Assembly (NCBI GenBank): GCA_013399115.1
Contig: VXAA01000092.1
Span: forward strand, 134,564-198,563
Source of the DNA: Anseranas semipalmata
Lineage: Eukaryota; Chordata; Aves; Anseriformes; Anseranatidae
Reading direction: 5' to 3'
Length of the DNA stretch: 64,000 nt
The translations under genes were made by a program, and so were the position numbers. Below the pieces are notes generated by a model, which saw only the letters and a program-made list of their open reading frames with translations, was not told the origin of the DNA and searched no databases. Positions 1 to 11,905 of this stretch are shown here, in pieces. Position 1 is the first letter of the stretch; every line of letters begins with the position of its first letter.

Positions 1-2577
1 TACCCGATCGTAGCCTTCCACACGTGAGTGGCTTCCAGCAGCCTGGTCTTGTGTCCCGGTTTTGCTGGCACTCCCGTCTGAGAAGGCTGTCATACACGAG
101 GCTCTCCCTGACGCTGTTTAGGAGTTTTTCACCCACAAAGCAGCAGCGTGTCAGCACCGCAGGGCTGCTCTTGGTGCATACCTTTTTGGCATTTGTGGAC
201 CTGAGGATTTTTTTTGGCTCTGGTCTCCATGTGTTTGAGTCATCTGCAAGTAACTGTGCTGATCCTTGTGGGTCTCGTCCAACTCAGGATATTCTATGAG
301 ACTAAGATTCTAAAACACATACTAAAGAAAGCTAATATAACTAAAAGCTGAATTCAGCCAAAAGCGTAATTCTCTTGTTCCCAATTTCAGAAACCAGCTG
401 TAATCTGAGAAGGGACTTGGGGTTGTCAAGGCTTTACTGGAATTTGCTCTGAATGATCACCATTAACCAGAATTTCCATGTTACATCCCAGACGGCATCT
501 CCAGCAGTACAAGGTTTCTTTGTGCTTCGCAGCGGTCACCGCCGGCCAGGACGCCCCGCACTGCTGACACGGCCGCGCCGCGGCTGTGCACAGGGGCTGT
601 GGAGCTGAGATGCTGCTGGTCTCGTGCGATCGAACCCCAAATACTTCAAAAGGATTAGACAGAGGCTTGAGCAAAATAAATGGCCGATGTTTTCTGGGAT
701 AAAGCCAGTCCTGATGACAAGGAAGCATCATACGTTTCAACCACCACATGATTTCAACGTCCAATTTTACACCAGGAAGTACCACCCAAACTTCCAGCAA
801 CACAAAACACACGAAGGAATCTTAAGCTGGTAATTTTATGTTCCGTAGTTGCCCTTTTCACACAAACTGCCAGAAAAATAGACAATACTCCTGAAATTCA
901 TCTTTCATTTACCCATCTGCGTAACAAGAACGCAAGCCCACGGCTAATCTCAAGCCCAAAGCTGCTATTGGCAATCCGCTTGAGTCTGGCAAGCACATTT
1001 TTCAAAAAGCCTGAATCCTACTTCTGCGTTTCAGTTTAACCACAGATAGGCCCAGTTGGAGGCAGGGGGTGTGCAGTTCAGTTTTTCTGAAAGATAGTAA
1101 CTGCATTCTGTGTAAATTAATGTTTTAAAAATAATTTACAAACGCAGCCTATCATATTAAGTCTTCATCTTAGCGATGCTGCCTCAGAGAATGCTTCCTA
1201 ACCCATTAAAACCAGACAAGTCCTGGCAACTTGTCTAATGCAGAACTAGAAGACAATTGGATTCTTTAACCTGAATTTAACTATTCATAATCAAATTTTA
1301 ACAGCAAAATGAATTAAAGATTAAACCTGCCTAAACCAGTTTTTAAATGGAATCTCAAGAAGGAATTTGCCCTTTCCCTTTTCACAACCCCAGCTGTCCA
1401 AGGCTGGAGCTTGCTGGGTCCCAGGCACACATCTGGCAGGGTTGCTACCGAGAAACTCCAGGGGGCTCCTAGTTGTTAACAGGATCCAGCAGAAAGAAAA
1501 CCTGATCGGACCGTTCCCCTTTCCGAAGGTTATCTGAAACACAGGTGGGAGAGCTTGCAGTTACTCCGGGAGAGGGATTTAACAGCTCTGGGGAAAAGGG
1601 AACCCCCAGAAGTGTTCTACTGGTGTTTGTTTGTTTGTTTAACATATACATGTGCTACTTTAATAGCTAGACACCTCGCCAGGGTCATTTTTTAAAAACT
1701 GATCCACCAGACGTTCCGTTCGCATCGGTAGCTCCGAGTCATGAAATTGTCTTAGTGCTGCCAATGGACCATCACTTAATGGGGCTTAAGAAAACGTGAT
1801 ACTTAAGGGAAAATAATGCTTGGCTGACATATTTTGCAAGTTTCTTCTACTTTAAAAAAAGGCTTATGCAGTTACAAACAGCTGTAGACCACCCAAATTA
1901 CTGAATCTTTTCCAAGTTCGAAAATAGGAAGGAATAGGTATATTTCTGCTTGTAACACATTCACCGCTTAGTACCAAGCTCACCTCTTGTACAGCCAGTC
2001 TGACCGAAAGGCCTCGTTCCCCACAACACTTCTGTTCTATGGATATATATGAATATATATGAATATTCATCACATATGAATATAATCTATTAATTCAATC
2101 AACACGAATACTAAGTGGAATTTCTCATTTCCGAGTGTTTCTGGACGAGTAGGAAAAGAAGAAAAAAAAAAGTTCCAGCTCTCACTGAAGTGTATCTGAA
2201 AGTTTCCACTGCTCCTATATCCAGGATCAAGCAGACTACCTTTAAAAGCACTGCGTGCTGCTCCTGACTTGGGAATATTGTACACTCCCTGCTTTTTCTG
2301 GATTTGTTACACAGCTTTCAATAGCAAGAACCGCCTTCAATATGAGGAACAAAGGACTGAGCACGCTGTCAACCATCCATAAGTCCTGACAACAAACAGA
2401 ATTTCAGATCCTTACTCCCAACAGCAAAAGCCTATTTGGGACAGGGAAAAACTGCGGCTGAAGCTGTTTGCAAGGTCTTTGTGCTTAGAGAGACATGGTT
2501 GCATTTTTACAAGACAACTTGTCTTGGTACGGCTTAAAAGATCTGCTCAATTGCCATCGGGACCATCTCATGCGTAT
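1..2577. other. Unique non-coding DNA
   Basis: No gene or recognised repeat seen. The frames present are short and overlap on both strands. Small items: a (GTTT)-like run near 1624-1640 and an AT-rich stretch at 2041-2090 where TGAATAT-type words recur in both orientations. Probably intron or intergenic sequence. Confidence 0.6.
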
Positions 2578-2685
2578 CACAGAATCACAGAATCCTTTAG
2601 GTTGGAAGAGACCTTCAAGATCACCTAGTCCAACCCATGACCTAACACTAACAAGCCCTCCACTAGACCATGTCACTATCCTTCT
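2578..2685 (-). mobile_element. CR1 LINE 3' tail, 5'-truncated
   Basis: On the minus strand this reads as the 3' end of a CR1 element. The plus strand starts with two copies of the 8-base tail (CACAGAATCACAGAAT), then GGTTGGAAGAGACCTTCAAG, ATCACCTAGTCCAACCC and a CACTAGACCATGTCACTA segment typical of CR1 tails. Similarity fades in the ATCCTTCTGATCCCC stretch, so the copy is heavily 5'-truncated, as is usual for CR1. It cannot code. The edge near 2685 is approximate. Confidence 0.9.
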
Positions 2686-2879
2686 GATCCCCACAGCCAC
2701 CTCTGTTCGCTGCTTGTGCACAAACCTTTTTGGGTGTGTAGCAATACAACATGCCTCCATTTAGCGATATAAAATGACTCCATTTCAAAATACTTCATTT
2801 CAAAACTCGAGATTTTTTTTCTTTAAGAAAGGTAATAATCTTTCAATGCAAAAGCCCATTTTCCCCTCCCTGTCTCTGA

Positions 2880-3321
2880 GGCCAGGACTCCCGGCACGCG
2901 GCTGAGCTCCCGGCCTGCTGAGCGCCGTCCCGAGGACCTCGTGCCCCAGGGGTGACCACCGCGCCCGGGGAAGGCCGCCCGCGGTACCTACACGCGGGTA
3001 ATTCCCTGGGCTGCTTCATTGCTAAGCACGCTGGCTCTGCCGTTGACCAGAAAACCAGAGCCCGGTGTTCTTCTTTCTGGAGACCACCGATGGCTGCACG
3101 CTTGGGCCAAGCACACAGACCGCAAAACGCTGCCAGCCCCGTCCTGCTCCCTCGGGGCAGCCTCCGCAGGCTGCGCGCGAGCTGTCTGACGGAGGGGACG
3201 CGGGAGAAAGGCAGCTCGGTGAGCGGGCCTGGTGATGGCCAACGGCTGGGAGAGCCCAGCAGCGCTGTCAGCTGCCCTGCTCGCTGCTCTTCGACGCGCC
3301 GCGGAGACCGTCCAGCTTCCA
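2880..3321. other. CpG-rich block upstream of a CR1 tail
   Basis: Many CpG dinucleotides, densest at about 2890-3000 (for example GCGCCCGGGG and CCGCCCGCGG). Several overlapping frames stay open on both strands (up to about 210 codons), which high GC alone explains. No start context, splice pair or protein family is recognisable. It could be a small orphan CpG island or simply GC-rich sequence. It abuts the CR1 copy on its right. Confidence 0.4.
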
Positions 3322-3549
3322 GGTGAGCTGCTGGGCAGAAATCCTTCCCTCTGAGGGCGCTGAGGCCCTGGCCCAGGCTGCCCAGAGAAGCTGTGGGTGC
3401 CCCATCCCTGGCAGTGCCCAAGGCCAGGCTGGATGGGGCCTTGGGCAGCCTGGGCTGGTGGCAGGGGGCCCTGCCCATGGCAGGGGTGGCACTGGGGGGC
3501 TTTAGGGCCCCTTCCCACCCAAACCGTTCTGTCGTTCTGTGGCTCTATA
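3322..3549 (+). mobile_element. CR1 LINE 3' end, 5'-truncated
   Basis: Plus-strand CR1 tail. In order it carries GAGCTGCTGGGCAGAAAT, CCCTCTGAGGGCGCTGAGG, CCCAGGCTGCCCAGAGAAGC, GGTGCCCCATCCCTGGCAG, GCCAGGCTGGATGGGGCC and CCTGCCCATGGCAGGGG, and ends in degenerate 8-mers (GTTCTGTCGTTCTGTGG). The same subfamily text recurs at 57,361-57,450 in reverse and 57,732-57,866 forward. The frames open here are remnants of the CR1 ORF2 C-terminus and are not functional. Confidence 0.93.
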
Positions 3550-6500
3550 AGGTCTGCCAAAACCACTTCTTCGTGCAATATCCGATGGGGTTTACACGGG
3601 AGAAGGTGAACGCTGCCAGCTGTCACAGCAGAGTGCAGAGCAGCACGTTCTCAGTTACTGAAGCCGGTTTTCTTAAAACAGCAATTTCTACTGCATTTAA
3701 GAATCGAGGCCACTTTCATCTAATGTCCAAAAACAACACAAATAACCAGACCAGATTTGAAAAATAGCAACAGCTACGGCCACGAAGCACTGACAGCCAC
3801 AGTGTCATGAAAGCCAACGTTTTTATCTGTGACGTGGAAATGTGATGCATTCATTTATAGGAGGACTTTAAAATAAGGATAATAGTATTGGAGAGCCTTA
3901 AGTCAAAAGGTGAGAAAATGAAAGAAGATAGACTCTGCCTGGCACCCACCTGAGGAGATGCCGTACCAGAGCCTCCGGAGGGAGGAGAAAAGGACAGCAG
4001 AGAGGAGATGGCTCACTGGCAGACAAGGTTATGGGAAGCAAAGCAGTCACAATCCAAACCAAGCACAGAACAAACAGCCAAAATACCACAAACAATCTAG
4101 AAATCTACTCCGTATCTACTATTTTTCAAGTACAGAAAGATTAGGCATCACCAGAGAGCTACTGGAGAAATGCAAGATGGGAGAAGTAAATACAGACTAG
4201 AGAAAAGTCAGTAAATCCAATGATTGTTCACTAAAAATCCAGGAAAAAGTCAGCACGACCTGTCCAAAATGTTTATGAAAATATGTTCTCTTATTCATGT
4301 CACTCATTACATAACAACAGAAGACTTGTATTTATCTTTAATAAGCGCATTAAGGATTATCTTGGAATTACCCAATGTCTTACTTCACATGAAGCAAACT
4401 GGCCGTACCGATGTATGGCCCTACGACACTGACAAACAGACACAGTGAGGGAAGCAAAATAGCTCAGCCGAAATCCCTTGATTTGGCAATACAGTAATAA
4501 CTAAAGAGTCCATAACTGCGGGGTGACCTCAAAGAGCTATTAACAAAAGCCCTAGCAAGACACCACTAAAAACTAAAGTTAAGGATAAGAGGAAAAGGGA
4601 CGGTCACGGATTAGACAGCAGCTAAGCTCTGGGAGAGGGTCTAGTGTTAAACATCAGATTTTCCTGCTGCCAAAAGGGGAACAGCAAGGTGCTCCAAGGC
4701 GCTTTGCAAGGACCAGCAGTCCTTCATGTGCAGCACTAAAACCAGACACGAGAGTGGAAGAGATGAGGCAGTATTTGCAGAGATGAACCTATTCGTAATC
4801 CTCACAAGCACGTGGGGAGATTCCGAGGGCCCTGACGGCCGTGCAGCCCTGAGAGCAGCTGGATGTGCGCTCTGCACGAAACAGCCCATCCCGCTCACGT
4901 CTAACGGGGACCCCAGCAACTCGGGAACGAGGGGCAGCGGCGTCCTTCAAAACCTCTGCAAACGAAGCACAACAATGCCTGCACAGCGGTGCCGCTCGGC
5001 TGGACGCCAAAACGTCCAAGGTGCTCCGGAAAGGTGGATATTTGGGGGCAAATGGTTCAGGAATTCAGGAGAACTCCCCCGCAAGCTGGACCTCACTGCC
5101 CAACCTTGCACCTGAGCACAAGCCGCATTCAAGGTCGAGGGTTCAGGCCGCCGCTGCAGCTCCTGCACGATAATCCTGCTACGTGATGCTGCAATACCTT
5201 GGCTTGGCACCGGCAGCTTTTTACTCTGACAACAAACACAGAAGGCTCTTTTTTCATAATTTCACAAATAATTGCTTTTCAAAATACAGCGATATTAAGC
5301 AACGCTGGCAAGAAGCGGATGAAGAACGTGGAAGGCGACACAAGGAAGCCAAACGTTGCCGACCAGAGAGGCCGCATAACACACTGACCCCCAAGGCGTT
5401 CGCGGCTCCCCGCTCCCATTTTCCCCTTCCTCCTCCCTTTTTCACTTCACGTGGCTGATGGGATGAATCGCACACTGGGAAAGAAGCAAGTTTTGTACGG
5501 GTTTAGCTCTGAGAGAAAAATACCATGTATGAGAGCGGTATCTTGAAAAAAAGGGTATGAGAAATGAAGTTAAATGCCACATTTAGCCACCATATACTAA
5601 AAGAATTAAGGATATGAGAACAAACTAAAACACAATTGCAATTTGCTCCAAGTTTGACAAACTCACTACTCAACACTGTGGACAGTGAGAGAGCTGGGGT
5701 TTCAAATCAATTCACATGCACACACATTTTAAGGTGAAAAAGCTTAAGTATCAGGACCCATCAACATCAAATTAAACATATTAATAGGATCTCCCAGAAG
5801 CAGCTCATTCCAAAGTTGCTCCTGATGGGGTTTCTTCAGTCTTCCATTGAAGGATGCATTTTTGTGTCCACGCAACAAAATTCAAGTGGCCAGATGAAGG
5901 ACTGATTAAAAAACCGTGGTAAACACTGCGCTTGATTTTTTTCAGAAATCAGCAGCATTTCTGCACCGAACCTGTCACCGCCCTGCAGAGGGGGCAGGAG
6001 CAGGACCCCCGCCGCGGGCAGCACGGGTTTACCCCTCGCACGTCGCTGCCCGCATCCCCACGTGCTCGCACATTGCATCGCCCACAGACAGGTGGGGAAA
6101 AAAAGAAGGAAACGGGGGAGGTATCGTGCCATATGAACATTCCTATATTATCCGTATTTGCTCTCAGGCTGCTCAAAGGCACTTTTCTTCCCTTACCGTT
6201 CTGCCCTCCTGAAGGTACTAGGTCTGCAGATTTTTGTAGCTGTGCCTTATTCTTCAGCGTGAGATGAGAACTGCCCCAGCTCCCAGCTCGTTTAGCTTTG
6301 GGAGGCAGGAAAACAGCCCCACAGAGCAACCCAAACACATACCATCACCACATACCATGCACTTCCACGTATAAGTACCGAATCTGTTGGTTTGATTGGG
6401 TTGGGTTACTGGCGAGAAGATAATACGAGCGGATGGCAGCATTTGAAGCGCAGATTTGGTTATCATAAAATAGCTCAGCTCCAGCCAGCCAGAACGAGTT

Positions 6501-9500
6501 CTTCCAGAGGTGAGACCCCTCCTCAGATGCACTACCTTTATATTTTAATCCCCCCCGCCTTAAATTTATCTTCCTGCAAAAAAAGCTGCGAGCCGGTAAG
6601 CCCGGCCGTGTCCATTCTGACGCACGTTTGTGAGCCGCAGCAGAGCAATGCAGAACACAGATCACAAACCTCGCACCTGGGTCTTCTTCTCTTTAATCCA
6701 TACCTATTTCACAGGTGGGATCAAAGGAAAAATAAAATAAAAGAAGATGGACACAAGAGATGACACAGCTAACGAGAACGGAAGGTTCAGCTACGTGTCT
6801 GGCTTCCAAAGGAAAAAGCAACACCCGTGTGGGTCCCCCCGCCTCGTTTTACGAACACACGTATCCCACTGTAAAATGATCTAATGAAACGATCAGGAGA
6901 AAAGCAATGCTTCTGCCCCCATCCGATGCCCCCAGAGCCCCCGGCGAGGTGTGCAAGGCGGCAGCCACAGGACCTCCGAGCAGCGCGACTCGCGGGCCCG
7001 GGCACCTCCGGCGTTTAACTTGGTGTCGGCAGCGGCCGGTTCCCACGCGGCACTCAGCTGGCATCCCGCAAGCAGACGCAAAACCTTCCTAAGAAAAAGC
7101 GTAAAGTTAATTTTTTCCCCCCAACAGATTATTTTAAAGGAGCAAAAGGATTTTTTTCCCCCTTAGAGCCAATTGTATTTCTGTTTGAGAAGAAAAAACT
7201 TAATACATATTTCCTCTCATGTAGAAACTATTCTGATTGCACTACAGAGACCCATATTTTGCTGATGCGCTTTCACCATAAAATAACACTCAGGAAAATG
7301 AATTTTAAAAACACAAAAGACAGAAAAACCCATATATTAGCAGTTTTGAATACCTACACCCACTCTGCAATCCACAGGGATAAACCCAACAAATTCATAA
7401 GCTTGTTAATTAGCTCTTATTGCCTGCCACATGTACAAATGAGCAGCATTCCTGCCACCACGGAAATAATCTGCAGTCGGAACGCGTTTTATCATCGGAT
7501 CAGCTGCAGCCACCGCCAGCTCTGACAACAACGGAACGGTTTGGCAGAGTGCCTCACATTACTGCCGACTAAAAGCACTTCAAACCGTCCTGCTGGAGCT
7601 TGACATGACAAATAAAGCAATGATTCATAACCGAATTACACCGAGACGCTCGGAAGGCAGCGAGCGGGCTGCTGGTGAGAGGAGCTCGCCATTCCTCCGC
7701 GCCGTCGGCTGGGGAGGGCAGCCCGAGGCGGCTGCGGTGACACGCCGGCGCTGTAAATCACCAGGAGAGGAGACTCCATGGAGGGAGGCGTTAAAGGACG
7801 CGAGCGATTGTAACTACGCGGCAGCGGTGGCACGCGGGCCCTGGTCTTCCTATACGACATCATTACACCCAATCCCTCTCCATAATCCGGCCCATCTTTT
7901 TTAACTCAACAAGAGAACTGGTTCCGCAATCCTTGTAACACCTTCTATGAACATTAAATGCAAAATATTTAGTAACCCAAAACAAGTAGCCCCCAGAAAC
8001 CAAAGCAGAGACCATTCTATCAGTTTATAAATGGCCATCAAGACCTTTAACAAGCTGACAGAAAATGATCCTCAAGTATTATCCACCTGTGAAACAACCT
8101 CTAAAGCCCATCACCAAACCATTTGGCTGGTAACATGCGATGAAAAGGGAATTTTTCAGGCATTTTCCAGACACTCGTGCTGAAGAAACACCTTTGAAAG
8201 CCAACCTGCCCATACACAATGCAATACCATCTTCTTAAACGCCAAGAGCTGCCGTGACCATTTCTGAAGCGCAGCAGACCGAAAGCAGGCCCAGCTCTGC
8301 ACGCCTCCATCGCTGCCGTTACAGACTACGTGCTCGGCAGCGAAGCGAAGGATTGGGTTGATCTCATGGGGTCTGGGAGTGCACGGAGGGAAAGGCAGCA
8401 CGCCTACTGCCTTAGAGCAAGTACCGAGGCAGGACCTGATGGGATGGGGCGGAGGCAGCACACGAGGCCAAGGCAGGAGACCCAGATGAACAAACAACGT
8501 CAAAGCGGAGGGGGATGTTCAGAGTCCGAGTTTGCAAAAGACCAGAATAAAGGCGGATTACCACTTAGCCTACTTCAAGTCCCTTCAGAAAGAAGACTGC
8601 AGCTTACACTGTGGTAAAAGACCTGTCTCGCACAGCTTTTGGAGGAGCCTGCATTCGAGAAGTTATTTTATGATTAGCTTTCCTTCCTTCAGCAAGATCA
8701 AATTCTTCTCACTGCGCCCTTTAAGGCAAGAAAAATAGGATACTGGCCACCCAAAACAGGTTAAAGCCGATGTACTAACCCCTAGATTCATCATTTGATA
8801 TATATTACTTAGTAGAGGCTCGTATAAAGAAGAGCCATCTTAACTGATTAAGGATCTTATAATAAGCATGTGTGTATAACGAAGCCATGGCCAAAGCAGG
8901 CAAGGCTCTCAGGGTACCGTTCATCTTCCCTGACTTTGCTCAGTTAAATTTCTGGCATCTAGGCGACACTAGTGGTCCAGACTTCCCCCACCACCAATTG
9001 TAAGAAACTTCAGAGGCAAATTCCCCCCATTTCAACACCACAGTCTGTAACAGACGGGAGGTCCACTTGCTGCAGATGTCCGTGCGTCCCCACATGCTAC
9101 CTGAGAGGAGCCCCGACAAGAAACCAGGTGCTTCACTTTCAGGCAGAAGTTAGAAGAAATGCATTCCCCCAGGATCGCCCGAGCGCTCAGACCAAGGCAC
9201 CTTTCACGAAATGAACAGCTTTGAGAGAGAGAAATCTGGACAGAAATATTGCTGACAAAGTTCCACATACATACAGAACAAAATGAAAGTGCAGTTAGTG
9301 AGGTACGGCTCCGTTATGCTTTCTGAACTCAGTCTTGACAGCAAGCTGTCTTTTATGTAACTAGAAATTACATGCTCAGCTGTTTACAAGGCACAAAAAT
9401 CAAAGTTTCTGCTCGTCCCCAGCTGTGATATCCAAAAATACCGACAGACAGGCAAAAGGCACGCACTGAGGTGCCAAGGAAATGGCCTCGAGTGTGTGTG

Positions 9501-11509
9501 TTTTATCCCCATTTCCATTTTTATCGTGTCTAACGGCAGCCTTCAGGCCCCTAATTCACCCATTTACACTTCCTCCTCCCAGAGCACCTCGCTGCTGACT
9601 CGCAGGCTCCTGCCAGCCCCAGGTCCCGGTGTGGGATGACACGGCCAGCACCTCCAAGGGTCCCACACATGCGATGCCAGGGAGGTTGGAAAACTGGGAA
9701 AATCGTTTCACACCTGCAAGAGAATCCAGCGGCTGTTTTGGTTGACGTGGAGACCGCTACTTCCACACCTCAACACAACGCGAAATATAAATACGTGCAA
9801 GGAACCCACCTCCCAAATGGGGGAGAACACAGGGCAAAAAGAACTTGCGATAACATTCTTAAGGCAACTTCTGCTCCCCTACCAATTTTTCTTCAGTTTT
9901 CCCAATGTTTTTGTACCTGGGCTCTCTTCATTACATAACTAGGCCCCATCCAAGGTTAACTAGGATCCGAACGATCTCTCATTAGCTAAACTTGCCAGCA
10001 GAACGCTGCCAAAGAAAAAAGTCAAAACCTGCCATTAGTAGAAGAAAAATTTCAAAGGACAGGAAACCAGCTAAGGTTTTAGCTTTTCCTTCTTAAAATC
10101 TGCAGCGTGTAAGGATCCACTCCCCGCTAAAAGCTGTACGGGGACCCCAGACAAGGCTGCTGCAAGAAGCGAGCCATACAAGCATAAAAGTCTGAGAGCA
10201 GCTGGCACCTGTCGTGCAATATCTCATGACCGAATACAGCATTTGATACGAAAAAGAGATTTTAAATGACAAATGCTTAGTCCATACACCACGAGGGCCA
10301 CCAGCCAAAACTCACTGCGTGTTGTTTCATTAACTCTGCTCTTAAGGGGCACAGAACTATTCCCAAATTGCATGCTCCTGTTGTGCAGGATTTCATCCAT
10401 CTAGCGATGGCAGATTTGGAGGCTTTGGGGACTTTTATGTGGGATGAAAAGGAGAAAGAGGGAACCCTCAGCCTTAAATTACCACATGTTAAAGCGAATA
10501 AAATCTTTAGAACACCGATGTCTAGACAGCGCCGACTTCTTTGTCTTCGGGAAGAGGGATTAGGACAGAAATCTGGCTGCACTGTTCCTTGTTTGATATG
10601 AAAGCTAGAAGACAGTTTGGGCTAAAGGCCTGGCGATGTTCCAGAAACTACTTTATTACAAGGGAACCGAAGAAAAGGAGGTCTGTGAGGCAGGAGAGTA
10701 AGATTTCTGCCTAGCAGTCACAGCAATTAAGAAAGCTGTCTTGATGAAGGGGAAAAAACATTGGAATAGAACCCAAAGGCTCAAAAGAGCAGGAGAGAGT
10801 AATTTTGAGACTAGGTCAAGACTCCAGAGGGGATTACCTTTCCAATTTGAGACTTAATGCTATAGACATGCCTCAAAAAGCTGACCAGGGAGATTCTGCT
10901 GATGCCACGGATGACCCCATAACGTCTGTATGCTCAAGCACCAGTGAAGTATCAAAAGTGAATGTTGAAAACTCTGCGAGTTAGGATCAAAAATAGCAGA
11001 ACGAAAAAGTGCCTTCTCCTTCCTTCCCCTTACATTAAAAAAAAAAACAACCGCTAAATATTTTGTATGCCTGAGCATCGTTAGGCAGTTAAACATCTCA
11101 ACTTGAAAACAGCCATCTAATCACAGATTTCTGGAAGAAGCACAGAGCGGACCTCATAGGAGGTTTTCAGAAAAGAAGGCCTCTCCTCCTGTATTTGAAG
11201 CGATTCCACTGTCATTGGAACTTGTTTTTATTCGGCTTCCACACGACTCCACTCCCTCAATTACCACACGATCCGAGCAAGTAATGGCCTCAAAATTGAA
11301 GGAAGGGCTGCTTGTACTTGCTGGAGCTGAAATAGCTGGTGAGATTCTTCCAAATAAAATCTCTGCTATGCAACTGCCGGATAAAAGCGGTCTAATTGAA
11401 TCCCCGATCGCATTAGAAACTTCAAAGATTCACTTCAAAGGGCTACTTCAGCAGAAAAAGTAGCTGAGTCAATTTAATGCTTCTAACACCGGAGAGAACC
11501 ACTTCCTCC
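3550..11509. other. Unique non-coding DNA
   Basis: About 8 kb without a recognisable gene or interspersed repeat. Small GC-richer patches occur near 4800-5170, 6900-7080 and 7660-7840. Between them the DNA is A-rich on the plus strand. Frames are short and none has a recognisable domain. Most likely intronic or intergenic. Confidence 0.55.
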
Positions 11510-11905
11510 AAGCGGGGAGGGAACGCAAACGACGGCAGGTCAGAGAGCGGAGCGCGGGCAGCGGCCGTCGATACCCGCGCCCAGGCTGCCGTGCCGACAC
11601 CGTCCCGCGTCCGCTGGGCACGGCGGTCTGCGCACCGGGCTGGTTCCTCGGGACGTGCTGGCTGCCAGCAGTAACCAAAGTGGAAGCTCGGAAGCTTTCG
11701 TTCTTGGCCAGAGGTCTGCCCGCCGAACAAGGCGGATGCAGGCAACTCTCTGCCCCAGGGACTTAGGTGCACTCAGGGGAGAGAGCGGGGCACACAGCTC
11801 GTTCAAGCACGTGGGGATGCCTTCGCCTGTCAGGACCTGAGCTCGGGCCCGGAGCATTTTGCTTCCTCTCCAGCCGGGAGCATCGACAGCGACTGCCCTG
11901 GATCG
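11510..11905. promoter_or_regulatory. CpG island-like cluster, possible promoter
   Basis: I count 23 CpG dinucleotides between 11,521 and 11,660 alone, far more than in the surrounding DNA, with lower density continuing to about 11,900. No CR1 text is present. CpG clusters of this density in vertebrates often mark promoters or regulatory islands, but no TATA box, initiator or clear downstream first exon could be assigned. It could equally be an orphan island inside an intron. Confidence 0.4.

Noticed and set aside
2843..3626. Minus-strand frames of about 211 and 212 codons
   Set aside because: They run through the CR1 tail antisense and a CpG-rich block; the CR1 part is repeat-derived.
11121..11225. 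Possible CR1 tail (AATCACAGATTTCTGG...GACCTCATAGG)
   Set aside because: Only isolated word similarity, no 8-base tail repeat and no continuing CR1 text.
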